The notes below the pieces were generated by a model that saw only the letters and a program-made list of their open reading frames with translations, was not told where the DNA came from and made no database searches. Position numbers and translations under genes: made by a program. A stretch of DNA of 64,000 bases, from positions 1,054,001-1,118,000 of the forward strand of contig CAVOUB010000005.1 of the NCBI GenBank assembly GCA_963699495.1. Direction: 5' to 3'. Shown piece after piece: positions 52,171 through 60,316 of this stretch (within the stretch, counting starts at the first letter, position 1; each line of letters begins with the position of its first letter). This DNA comes from JAIBJN01 sp963699495. Lineage in GTDB: Bacteria > Actinomycetota > Thermoleophilia > Gaiellales > Gaiellaceae.

Positions 52171-53787
52171 ATGTCTAGCCACTCGGAAGGTGGGGGCGGC
52201 GCACCCCATCCGCACCTGGTTCACGAGGGGACCATCACCTCGATCGACATCGCCGCCGATGAGAGTGTCGAGAAGCTGCGGTCCAGCTCGATCGGCCTTC
52301 TCCTCGTGCTCTTCCTCTGCGTCACCGGCTCCGCGCCGCTGGCCGTGTTCATGTTCAACTTCCCGTTCGTCGTCGGCGCGGGGAACGAGCAGTACGCGCC
52401 GGCCGCGTTTCTGTTCGCGACGATCGTCCTGACCATCTTCTCGGTCGGATACGTCCAGATGGCCCGAAAGCTTCGCGCTGCGGGCGGCATGTTCACCTAC
52501 GTCAGCCACGGGCTCGGCCGGGCTCTGGGAATGATGTCCGGCCTCTCGCTCGCGGCGGCGTACACGCTCTTCGGTGCCTCGTTGATCGGCGGTTTCGCCG
52601 CCTTTGCTCAGGTGAAGGTCCAGTCCGCGCTCGACATGGACAACCCGATCAACTGGATCTGGTACGCGATCCTCGGCATCGTCGGCATCTCGTGCCTGGG
52701 CTACTTCGACATTCCCATCTCGGCCAAGATCCTCGGCGTCTTCCTGATCACCGAGCTGGCGATCATCACCATCTTCACGGTCGGCGTGTTCATCCAGGGC
52801 GGCAACGACGGCGTCTCGATCGCTCCGGTGCTGCCGTGGAACGCCTTCAAGGGGATCGCGTTCGGCCTCGGCATCTTCATCGCCTTCTGGTCCTGGGTGG
52901 GGTTCGAAGCAGCGCCCAACTACGCCGAGGAATCGAAGAACCCGCACCGGGTCATCCCGATCGCGGTCTACACCTCCTGCGTCTTCGTCGGCGTGCTCTA
53001 CACGCTCGCGTCCTGGGCCTCGGTCAGCTCGTACGGGCCCGCGAATCAGGCCTTCGACGCGCTCGCCACAGGGTCGACGACCGTCTTCGGCGGCGAGATC
53101 GCAGTCGACTACCTGAACTTCAACGTCGTGCCGGGGAACGAGCTCATCGGCACCTGGCTGGGGCAGCTGATGTCGGTCTTCATCATCACCGGCGCGTTCG
53201 CCTGTGCCGCCGCTCTGAACAATGCCGGCCTGCGCTACACGTATGCGCTCGGCCGCGAGGGGTTGCTGCCGAAGGCGCTGGGCCGCACCCATCCGAAGCA
53301 CAAGACGCCGCACGTGGCCGTGATCACCCAGGCCGCCATCGCCCTGGCGATCGTCCTTATCTTCAGGTTCGCCGATCGAACCGGGCTCGACGTCTACTAC
53401 TGGATCGCGGTTCAGGGCGTGATCTGGATCGTTCTCGTCCAGGCGCTCACGTCACTGGCCGTCTGGGCCTACTTCCGCCGCCTGCCCGCCAGCGAGCGGC
53501 ACTGGTGGAAGACCACGGTGGCACCCTGGATCGGCTTCCTCGCTCAGATCCTGGTGCTCTACCTCTGTTACAAGTACCTGAGCTCGCTCGCGGCAGGCGA
53601 CGTGCTCTACGTGAAGGAGCTCGGTCAGATCGGGAACTGGTCCGGGTTCGAGATCGACATCACCTGGCTGGGGATCATCGGCGTGCTCGTGCCGGTGGCC
53701 GCCCTGGTCTACGCCCTCATCCTTCGCTCCACCAACCCCGCCAAGTACGAGCGGGCGGGCCGGTTCATCAACGAGGGAGAGGTCTAG
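52171..53787 (+). CDS. APC-superfamily amino acid/amine permease
   Basis: 538 aa from the ATG after GGAGG; longer in-frame codons upstream are unsupported. A roughly 45-residue polar N-terminus is followed by about 12 membrane helices. Family signatures include SSSIGLLLVLFLCVTGSAPL, GLSLAAAYTLFGASLIGG and GFEAAPNYAEESKNPHRVIP. APC permeases import amino acids and amines by proton or sodium symport. As the last gene before a strong terminator it is the likely importer for the locus substrate. Confidence 0.92.
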   Translation: MSSHSEGGGGAPHPHLVHEGTITSIDIAADESVEKLRSSSIGLLLVLFLCVTGSAPLAVFMFNFPFVVGAGNEQYAPAAFLFATIVLTIFSVGYVQMARKLRAAGGMFTYVSHGLGRALGMMSGLSLAAAYTLFGASLIGGFAAFAQVKVQSALDMDNPINWIWYAILGIVGISCLGYFDIPISAKILGVFLITELAIITIFTVGVFIQGGNDGVSIAPVLPWNAFKGIAFGLGIFIAFWSWVGFEAAPNYAEESKNPHRVIPIAVYTSCVFVGVLYTLASWASVSSYGPANQAFDALATGSTTVFGGEIAVDYLNFNVVPGNELIGTWLGQLMSVFIITGAFACAAALNNAGLRYTYALGREGLLPKALGRTHPKHKTPHVAVITQAAIALAIVLIFRFADRTGLDVYYWIAVQGVIWIVLVQALTSLAVWAYFRRLPASERHWWKTTVAPWIGFLAQILVLYLCYKYLSSLAAGDVLYVKELGQIGNWSGFEIDITWLGIIGVLVPVAALVYALILRSTNPAKYERAGRFINEGEV

Positions 53788-53799
53788 GAAGCGCAGTTC

Positions 53800-53827
53800 G
53801 AGGGGGTGCCGGTCACGGCACCCCCTC
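53800..53827. terminator. Hairpin ending the microcompartment operon
   Basis: Perfect 12-bp stem GAGGGGGTGCCG (53800-53811) and CGGCACCCCCTC (53816-53827) with a 4-base loop, 12 bases after the permease stop. It also faces the end of the convergent TIM-barrel gene, so it can serve both. Confidence 0.8.
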
Positions 53828-53832
53828 CTCCT

Positions 53833-54498
53833 TCACGAGTCGGCCGCGGCGAGCGCATACCGAAGCTGCGCCTCGAGGGGCTCGCCCGGTAGCAGCACGC
53901 CGTCCAGCGCGGCGGTGCCGATCGTGAACGCCCACACCCCGCGACGCGCGAGCGCCTGGATCCGCTCCGCCGAGTCCACCGACCCTGCGGCGATCACGGG
54001 CAGCGACGTCGCGTCGCCGACCGCTTCCACGAGCGCCTCGACGTCACCGTCGTAGCGGTAGGCGAGCAGGTTGATGCCGTCCACCCCGAGCGCCTCCGCA
54101 CGGCGTGCGTCGTCGGCGATCTCGGCGATCGAGCCGCGGAGAAGGCATGGATGCCCCACGATCTGGCCCACGTAGGGGAAGAACTTGATACCCGTGCCGG
54201 CGATGATCTCCTGCACCGGCTCGATCAGCGTCCCGCCGATCAGGTAGTCGGGCCCGATCTCGGCGGCGGCGCGCGCGGAGGCCAGCGTCGCCTCCTCGGA
54301 CTCGGACACGACCTCGAGATGCGTCGTGTGGCCGTTGGCCTTGATATCGGACAGCAGGCCCTGAAGCTCCTCGCGTGGAAGGCCGACGTCCTTGCAGCCG
54401 ACGTGCCGGACACCGGTCGCGGCGATGGACGCGTACACCTCTCGCGCATCGGCGAGCGTCTCGTCGTCGCGGGTGAGCATGAAGATGAACTCGATCAC
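53833..54498 (-). CDS. TIM-barrel protein of unknown function
   Basis: 221 aa. Alternating strand/helix pattern of a small beta/alpha barrel with a C-terminal phosphate-binding loop: LPVIAAGSVDSAERIQALAR, then GVWAFTIGTAALDG. It resembles HisA/NanE-like or aldolase barrels, which act on phosphorylated sugars, but no specific family is recognised. It is divergent from the dehydrogenase-regulator-kinase operon across a palindromic operator, so it is probably part of the same sugar pathway (for example an epimerase or aldolase for the kinase product). Confidence 0.7.
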   Translation of the reverse strand: MIEFIFMLTRDDETLADAREVYASIAATGVRHVGCKDVGLPREELQGLLSDIKANGHTTHLEVVSESEEATLASARAAAEIGPDYLIGGTLIEPVQEIIAGTGIKFFPYVGQIVGHPCLLRGSIAEIADDARRAEALGVDGINLLAYRYDGDVEALVEAVGDATSLPVIAAGSVDSAERIQALARRGVWAFTIGTAALDGVLLPGEPLEAQLRYALAAADS

Positions 54499-54507
54499 GG
54501 CGCCCCC

Positions 54508-54524
54508 AAGTTGTCAGACAACTT
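54508..54524. promoter_or_regulatory. Perfect palindromic GntR-type operator
   Basis: AAGTTGTC-A-GACAACTT, 8-bp arms with a single central base, midway between the divergent starts at 54498 and 54567. It contains the GT-N3-AC core of GntR-family operators. The GntR gene two positions downstream is the likely binder, controlling both transcripts. Confidence 0.7.
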
Positions 54525-54566
54525 CGCTATCCTAACGAACCTCCACCACCCAACGGGAGAGACGAC

Positions 54567-55625
54567 GTGCGAGCAGCTATTTGGGACGGACCCGGCGAGA
54601 TGTCCATCGGAGAGGTCGAGGACGCGTCGTGTCCGCAGACAGGTGTGCTCCTCCGTGTGACCGCCTGCGGCATCTGCGGCACCGACGTGCGCACGTTCTA
54701 CAACGGCGACCGGCGCGTCTCCGCGCCCTGGGTGCTCGGCCACGAGATCAGCGGCGAGCTGATCGAGATCGGCGCCGCGGCAGCCGAGGAGGTAGCCCAG
54801 TCGGGCCTGTCGATCGGCGACCGCGTCCACTGCATCTCGACGCTGTGGTGCGGCCGTTGCCGCCTGTGCCGCTCGGGCAACGAGCACCTCTGCGTCAACG
54901 GCGAGCTGATGGGCTTCGACCACCAGGGCGCCTATGCCGAGCTGGTGGCGATCCCCCAGATCGCGCTCAAGAACCTGTTCCGGATCCCTGACGGCCTCTC
55001 CGACGTCCACGCGACCTTCGCCGATCCCCTGTCCGACGCGATCTGCGGCCACAAGGACATCGCCGTCTCGCTCGACGACACGGTGGCGGTGATCGGCGCC
55101 GGGCCGGTCGGCACCGCCCACGCCGCCATCGCCCGCCTCGAGGGCGCCGGCCACGTGCTGATGCTGGAGACGGCGGCGGGGCGCCTCGAGCTCGCGCGCG
55201 AGATCCTCGGCGACGAGCGGATGAGCTACGTCGACACGTCGTCTGCCGACGGCGCCAGGGCCGTGCGCGACGCCACCGACGAGATCGGCGCCGACGTCGT
55301 GATCGTCGCCTGCTCCAGCGACATCGCCCAGGAGCAGGCGATGGAGATGGCCGCGCCGCGCGGCCGGGTGCTCTTCTTCGGCGGCCTGCCGAAGGGCACG
55401 ACGTCCATACGCTTTCCCTCCAACATCCTCCACTACCAGGAGGTGCAGGTGCACGGCTCGTATGCCTCCCGGCACCGCGACCAGGTGCACGCTCTCGACA
55501 TGCTGGCCGGCGACATCGGCGGCATCCGGCGCGTCGTCTCCGATGTGGTGGACCTCGACGCCGCGCCGCAGGCCTTCGCGCGCATCCGCGCCGGCGAGGT
55601 GCTGAAGGTCGTCGTGCGTCCTTGA
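54567..55625 (+). CDS. Zinc-dependent alcohol/polyol dehydrogenase (MDR family)
   Basis: 352 aa, GTG start. Catalytic zinc site TACGICGTDVRTFYNGD and LGHEISGEL; structural zinc loop CGRCRLCRSGNEHLC; NAD site VAVIGAGPVGTAHAAIARLE. It oxidises a secondary alcohol, probably a sugar alcohol or sugar acid, given the kinase downstream. The stop overlaps the TTG start of the GntR gene. It is transcribed from the gap holding the palindromic operator. Confidence 0.92.
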   Translation: MRAAIWDGPGEMSIGEVEDASCPQTGVLLRVTACGICGTDVRTFYNGDRRVSAPWVLGHEISGELIEIGAAAAEEVAQSGLSIGDRVHCISTLWCGRCRLCRSGNEHLCVNGELMGFDHQGAYAELVAIPQIALKNLFRIPDGLSDVHATFADPLSDAICGHKDIAVSLDDTVAVIGAGPVGTAHAAIARLEGAGHVLMLETAAGRLELAREILGDERMSYVDTSSADGARAVRDATDEIGADVVIVACSSDIAQEQAMEMAAPRGRVLFFGGLPKGTTSIRFPSNILHYQEVQVHGSYASRHRDQVHALDMLAGDIGGIRRVVSDVVDLDAAPQAFARIRAGEVLKVVVRP

Positions 55626-56377
55626 GACGCTCTGCGTCAACCCGGCGGCCGCTGAGCCACTCGGTGGCCAAGGAGCTGCGCGAGCGGATCGTCGCCGACG
55701 AGCTCGAGCCGGGCGAGCGGCTGCCCAGCGAGCCGGAGCTGGCGCGCAGGCTCGGCGTCTCGCGCTCCTCGCTTCGGGAGGGCATCGCGCTCCTCGAGGA
55801 GGACGGCGTCGTTCGCCGTCTCCACGGGTCGGGCACCTACGTCTCCCACCGGCCCGGCGTGCGGAACGATCTCAGCCGCAACTTCTCCGTCTCCTCGATG
55901 ATCGCGGCGATGGGGGTGGAGCCGGGCAGCGTCGACGAGCGCTGCGCGCCGGAGACCGCTCCGCCGCACGTCGCGGCGGCGCTGGGCGTCGGCGCGGAGA
56001 CACCGGTCTGCGCGCTTCGCCGCGTCCGCACGGCGGCCGGCCGGCGGGTGGTCGACTCGACCGACTGGTGCCGGGCCGACGTACTCGCGCTCGAGGTGAT
56101 GTCTGCGCTGGAGGGAGGCTCGATCTACGCGGCGCTGGCGGACCGCGGCCTGCCCGTCCACCACGGAGTCGCCACGTTGACGCCGGCCGTCGCGAGGGGC
56201 GAGGTGGCCCGACGTCTCGGCGTGCGGGATGGAGCGCTGCTGATGACCCTCTTCCAGCTCGACAGCACCTCGGACGGCACCGTCGTGCTGGTCTCACAGG
56301 AGCATCACCTGGCGGACGCGTTCGAGATCACCGTCTACCGGCGCGGCCCCGGCGACGACTCGGAGGCCGCCGAGTGA
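55622..56377 (+). CDS. GntR-family regulator of the polyol operon
   Basis: 251 aa, TTG start within a TTGA overlap. Winged helix with LPSEPELARRLGVSRSSLRE and VVRRLHGSGTYVSHRPGVRN, then a UTRA-like ligand domain (about 90-245) including ETPVCALRRVRTAAGRRVVD. It probably binds the palindrome at 54508-54524. The ligand is presumably a pathway intermediate. Confidence 0.88.
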   Translation: MRRSASTRRPLSHSVAKELRERIVADELEPGERLPSEPELARRLGVSRSSLREGIALLEEDGVVRRLHGSGTYVSHRPGVRNDLSRNFSVSSMIAAMGVEPGSVDERCAPETAPPHVAAALGVGAETPVCALRRVRTAAGRRVVDSTDWCRADVLALEVMSALEGGSIYAALADRGLPVHHGVATLTPAVARGEVARRLGVRDGALLMTLFQLDSTSDGTVVLVSQEHHLADAFEITVYRRGPGDDSEAAE

Positions 56378-57885
56378 CCCGGGAGCTCGTCGTCGGAGTG
56401 GACGTCGGCTCGCAGGGCACCTGCGCCCAGGCGATCGCTCCGGACGGCGAGCACGTCGCGACGGCCTATGTGCCCCACACGCTCTCCTATCCCCAGCCGG
56501 GATGGGCGGAGCAGGATGCACGCGAGTGGCTGGGGGCCGTCGCCCAGGCGCTCGCCGAGGTGCGCCGGGCCGTGGACGGGGCCGCCGTGCGCGCCGTGTC
56601 CTTCGGCTCGCAGCTGGACGGCCTGGTCGCCGCGGACGCCGCCGGGCAGCCGCTGGGCCCTGCCCTGATCTGGATGGATCGCCGTGCGGGAGCGGAGTGC
56701 GAGGCGGCGGCGGAGAGGATCGAACCCGACCGGCTCCGGGAGCTGACCGGCTGCAACCTCGATCCAGGCCATGTGGCGGCGAAGATCGCCTGGCTCAAAG
56801 AGCACCGCCCGGACCAGCATGCCGGAGCACGCTGGTTCCTGTTGCCCGGCTCCTTCGTCGCCTGGCATGCCTCCGGGGAGCTGGCGGTCGACCCGTCGAA
56901 CGCCTCGTCGTCCATGCTCCTCGACGTCGGGAGCGGCGACTGGTCGCCGGAGGCGTGCGCTGCGTTCCAGGTCGACTCCGCGCTGCTTGCCCCCGTCCGC
57001 CCGGCGCACGCCGTGCTCGGCCCGGTGGCGCCCTGGCTCAGGGACGCCGCGGGGCTCGACCCGTCGACCCAGGTGGTGCTGGGATGCGGAGACGACATGG
57101 CGGCGACGCTGGGGGCGGGCGTGGTCGAGCCCGGCGTCGTCTGCGACGTGATGGGGACGGCCGAGCCCGTGTGCGCGGTCGTGCCCCGGCCGGTGCTCGA
57201 CCCCGACGGCATCACGGAGCTTCACCCCCACGCGGTGCCCGGGGGCTGGCTGCTCGAGAATCCCGGCTGGCTGTCGGGTGGGGCGTACCGCTGGTTCCGC
57301 GACGAGCTGGGATCGGTGGAGGCGGCCAGGGCGGCGGCCACGGGCGCCGACGTCTACGAGCTCCTGAACGCCCTCGCGGACGACGCGCCGGCGGGGGCCG
57401 ACGGCGTTCTGTGGGTGCCCGCGCTCGCCGGGGCGACCGCACCCGAATGGAACGCCGCCGCGCGCGCCGGCTGGTTCGGCCTCGCTGCAGCCCACGGCCG
57501 CGCCCACCTGGCGCGGGCGCTGCTGGAGGGAAACGCATTCGCGTTGCGCGACGTCCTCGAGGCCATCCGGGCCGCGGGCCATCCCCCGGCCGAGCTGGTC
57601 TGCGTGGCGGGCGGGGCGCGCGGCGACCTGTTGCGGCAGATTCGCGCGGACGTGACCGGACTGCCCGTCACGCGGCCGGACGACGTCGAGACCACAGCTC
57701 GCGGCGCCGCAATGCTGGCGGCGGCCGGCGTCGGGCTGCATGCCGACGTGCCGTCGGCCAGCCGCGCCATGGCAGGCCCTCGGTCCGAGCCACTGCTGCC
57801 GCGTCCCGAGTGCAAGGAGATCTACGACGCCCTGTACGAGCGTCACCGGGCGCTCTACGCCGCGCTGCGGCCGCTGTTCTCCTGA
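56374..57885 (+). CDS. FGGY-family sugar kinase (xylulokinase-like)
   Basis: 503 aa, GTG start overlapping the regulator by 4 bases. It phosphorylates a ketose or polyol with ATP. N-domain start VVGVDVGSQGTCAQAIAPDG, acceptor-site WMDRRAGAE, C-domain VVLGCGDDMAATLGAGVVEP and LVCVAGGARGDLLRQIRADV. The order dehydrogenase-regulator-kinase is classic for polyol use: the alcohol is oxidised to a ketose and then phosphorylated. The exact sugar is unknown. Confidence 0.9.
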   Translation: MTRELVVGVDVGSQGTCAQAIAPDGEHVATAYVPHTLSYPQPGWAEQDAREWLGAVAQALAEVRRAVDGAAVRAVSFGSQLDGLVAADAAGQPLGPALIWMDRRAGAECEAAAERIEPDRLRELTGCNLDPGHVAAKIAWLKEHRPDQHAGARWFLLPGSFVAWHASGELAVDPSNASSSMLLDVGSGDWSPEACAAFQVDSALLAPVRPAHAVLGPVAPWLRDAAGLDPSTQVVLGCGDDMAATLGAGVVEPGVVCDVMGTAEPVCAVVPRPVLDPDGITELHPHAVPGGWLLENPGWLSGGAYRWFRDELGSVEAARAAATGADVYELLNALADDAPAGADGVLWVPALAGATAPEWNAAARAGWFGLAAAHGRAHLARALLEGNAFALRDVLEAIRAAGHPPAELVCVAGGARGDLLRQIRADVTGLPVTRPDDVETTARGAAMLAAAGVGLHADVPSASRAMAGPRSEPLLPRPECKEIYDALYERHRALYAALRPLFS

Positions 57886-57940
57886 TCATGACGGGTCGTC
57901 GAATCTGGGCAACGCACAGGGCCGGTCGGGAGAAGCCTGT

Positions 57941-58447
57941 CTAGGTGAAGATGACTTGGCCGCCGGCGGCCTTCGTGTAGAACTCGCCGACGCTGATGAT
58001 CTCCTCGACCTGGGGCACGAAGTCGTCCATGGTGAGCCCGAACATGTCGACGGTTGCCCTACAGGCGTAGAGGCGGCCACCGGAATCGGCGACGAGCTCG
58101 ATGAACTCGGGGATGGGCGGGATGTCGATCTTCTCCATCTGCCGCTTCATCATCTTCGTGGCGAGGGCGGAGAAGCCGGGGAGGGCGCCGAGCCAGGTGG
58201 GCAGGTGCATGCCGGGGTTTCCGACGGTTGCGACCTTGATCTTCTCGTAGCGGTCCTTGCGGATCGCGTCGAGGCCGAAGAAGGTGAAGAAGAGGTCGGC
58301 CTCGATGCCCTCCATGCGGGCGCCATTGGCCATGATGAGGCCGGGGTAAATCCCTTCGAGCGAGCCCTTGGAGATGACGATCGCGACCTTCTCGATCGTC
58401 TGCGGCTCAGCGGCTGCTGTCTTCGGTTGTGCGAGTAGCTCGGTCAT
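57941..58447 (-). CDS. DsrE/DsrF-like sulfur-relay family protein
   Basis: 168 aa from the ATG 6 bases after AGGAG. DsrE-like fold with VAIVISKGSLEGIYPGLIMA, ADLFFTFFGLDAIRKDRYEK and a conserved Cys in GRLYACRATVDMFGLTMDDF. Such proteins carry persulfide sulfur between partners. It is the last of three minus-strand genes with a TusE-like protein and a sulfide-quinone-reductase-like enzyme, so a sulfur or sulfide pathway is likely. Confidence 0.85.
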   Translation of the reverse strand: MTELLAQPKTAAAEPQTIEKVAIVISKGSLEGIYPGLIMANGARMEGIEADLFFTFFGLDAIRKDRYEKIKVATVGNPGMHLPTWLGALPGFSALATKMMKRQMEKIDIPPIPEFIELVADSGGRLYACRATVDMFGLTMDDFVPQVEEIISVGEFYTKAAGGQVIFT

Positions 58448-58460
58448 CGTCTGCTCCTTC

Positions 58461-58778
58461 CTAGATGCAGCCCTTGGGCTTGGGGATGCCGCCGATCTTG
58501 GCGGCGAGCTTGGCCGGTCCCTTGGGGAAGAGCTGGTAGAGCTCCTTGATGGCGACGCCGGACTCCTTGCCAAGCGAGCGGATCGAGGGAGCGGTGCCGT
58601 TCGTGAGGTAGCGCTCGCGCATGAAGCGGACGACCAGCCAGTGCCGGTCGCTCAGCTCGGGTACACCGTTCTCGGCGGCCAGCGCCTGGGCGATCTGCTC
58701 GTTCCACTGCTCCGGGTTGGTAAGGAAGCCCTCAGCATCGACGTCCACCGGGGCGTCGGCGATCAGGGTCATGGTCAT
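58461..58778 (-). CDS. TusE/DsrC-family sulfur-relay protein
   Basis: 105 aa. TusE/DsrC signature: DAEGFLTNPEQWNEQIAQAL, HWLVVRFMRERYLTNGTAPS, and the C-terminal arm GGIPKPKGCI with the penultimate Cys. The second Cys of true DsrC, about ten residues earlier, is Ala here, so it is of the single-Cys relay type and not the dissimilatory trisulfide type. It lies 13 bases upstream of the DsrE-like gene. Confidence 0.92.
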   Translation of the reverse strand: MTMTLIADAPVDVDAEGFLTNPEQWNEQIAQALAAENGVPELSDRHWLVVRFMRERYLTNGTAPSIRSLGKESGVAIKELYQLFPKGPAKLAAKIGGIPKPKGCI

Positions 58779-58793
58779 GGTCTGTCTCCTTGC

Positions 58794-60041
58794 TCAGGCG
58801 TGGACACGGATGCGCTTCTTTCCGGCGGTCGGCATCGATGGTCCGATTCCGGGAATCTCGCGGCCGGGCAGCAGGGCGTGCCAGTAGACCCACTGGAACA
58901 GCAGCTTGCCGAGGTGGTTGAGTCGTGACTCGTGGAGCAGCGGCAGCCCGACCGCGGTGGGGAAGTGGCCGGGAAGCGGCTCAGTGTCGTAGTTGAAGTC
59001 GATCAGTAGCGCTTTGTGGAAGCCTGTCTCGATGAAGCAGTTGGCGTGGCCGTCGTAGCCGGTGTCAAGCTCTTCGTCGGCTAGGAAGCGAACGATGTTC
59101 TCGGCCAGAACCTCAGCCTCGAAGTGGGTGACGGAGCCGGCCTTCGAGGTCGGCAGGTCGGTCGCGTCTCCGAGTGCGAACACGTTCGGCTTCAACGGTG
59201 TTTGCAGGGTGCGCTTGTCGGTCGGGACGAAGCCGAGCGCGTCACCGAGTCCCGGCGAGCGCTCGACGTAGGCGGCCCCGCTGTGCAACGGGATGGTGAC
59301 GAGCAGGTCGAAGTCCAGCTGGCGTCCGTCGTAGGCGGTGAGCTTGCCGCCGACGCCGTCGACCTCGCCCGCGTTGAACTCGGTCACGAGCTCGATCTCC
59401 TTCTCGGCGAGCAGGCCTGCCAAGTGTTCGGAAGCAACCGGCTTGGTGAAGGCGCCGTCGAGCGGCGTCGAATAGACGAGCTCGGTGCGGCTGCGGAGGT
59501 CGCGCTCGCGCAGGTACCAGTCGGCGAGGAAGGCGAACTCGAGCGGCGCGACCGGGCACTTGATCGGCATGTCCACCAGATTCACAACCAGGCGGCCGCC
59601 GCCGAAGCGCTCGAGCGCAGCGTGCAGCGCCTCGGCACCTTCGGGGTCGTAGAAGGTGAAGACGCGCTCGTTCCAGCCGGCGGCGGTCATGCCTTCGGTC
59701 TCCTCGGGCTGCAGCCGCACGCCGCTCGCAACGACCAGCAGGTCGTATGGAAGCACCGTTCCGTCGTCGAGCAGGACCTCGTCGCGCTCGGGCCAGACCT
59801 CCTGGACCTCGTTCTCGTGGAAGACCACGCCGTTGCGCAGCTGCCGCCCGCGCGGCCGCACGATCTCCTCGACCTGCGCCAGCCCGAACGGCACGAAGAG
59901 CAGGCCGGGCTGGTAAACGTGCCGGTCGTCTTTGTCGACGACGTGGATCTCCGCCTCGTCCGCATCGAAGCGGCGACGGAGCCGGTTGGCCGTCATCGTC
60001 CCGCCGGTTCCACCGCCGAGGATCACGATTTGCCTTGCCAT
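58794..60041 (-). CDS. FAD-dependent oxidoreductase, sulfide:quinone reductase-like
   Basis: 415 aa. FAD fingerprint IVILGGGTGGTMTANRLRRR, then HVVDKDDRHVYQPGLLFVPF, the second motif LLVVASGVRLQPEETEG, and a C-terminal VFALGDATDLPTSKAGSVTH. A Cys at VDMPIKCPVAP is at the place of a catalytic Cys of some sulfide:quinone reductases. The C-terminus has no clear membrane helix but has amphipathic stretches. It precedes the two sulfur-relay genes on the same strand. An NADH dehydrogenase II or flavocytochrome-like role is the alternative. Confidence 0.85.
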   Translation of the reverse strand: MARQIVILGGGTGGTMTANRLRRRFDADEAEIHVVDKDDRHVYQPGLLFVPFGLAQVEEIVRPRGRQLRNGVVFHENEVQEVWPERDEVLLDDGTVLPYDLLVVASGVRLQPEETEGMTAAGWNERVFTFYDPEGAEALHAALERFGGGRLVVNLVDMPIKCPVAPLEFAFLADWYLRERDLRSRTELVYSTPLDGAFTKPVASEHLAGLLAEKEIELVTEFNAGEVDGVGGKLTAYDGRQLDFDLLVTIPLHSGAAYVERSPGLGDALGFVPTDKRTLQTPLKPNVFALGDATDLPTSKAGSVTHFEAEVLAENIVRFLADEELDTGYDGHANCFIETGFHKALLIDFNYDTEPLPGHFPTAVGLPLLHESRLNHLGKLLFQWVYWHALLPGREIPGIGPSMPTAGKKRIRVHA

Positions 60042-60316
60042 CTACGGCCACCTCCGGGCTTTTGCGCCCACAGCTTCACACTGGCAACGTCAGATGCCAT
60101 CCGCGCCTCCACCGGAATCGGGTGCGGACAACTACGGAGCCGCCGGCCTCCGCGGCGCCCGGGGTCAGGGTTTCCCCGCAGCGTGATGGGCGGTTCCCCC
60201 TGATGCGGTCGCGCACGCGCAGTGCGATCGTCGAATCGCCTCGATGACGACAGGAAGGTTTCGTCTGCGCACCACCGTCGACAGATGCTCTGTGAACCGC
60301 GCCGGGTAGGAATCTG

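Noticed and set aside
60042..60316. Possible gene in the gap before the TreT-like gene
   Set aside because: Open frames here lack start sites and any recognisable protein pattern; it is more likely a divergent promoter region.
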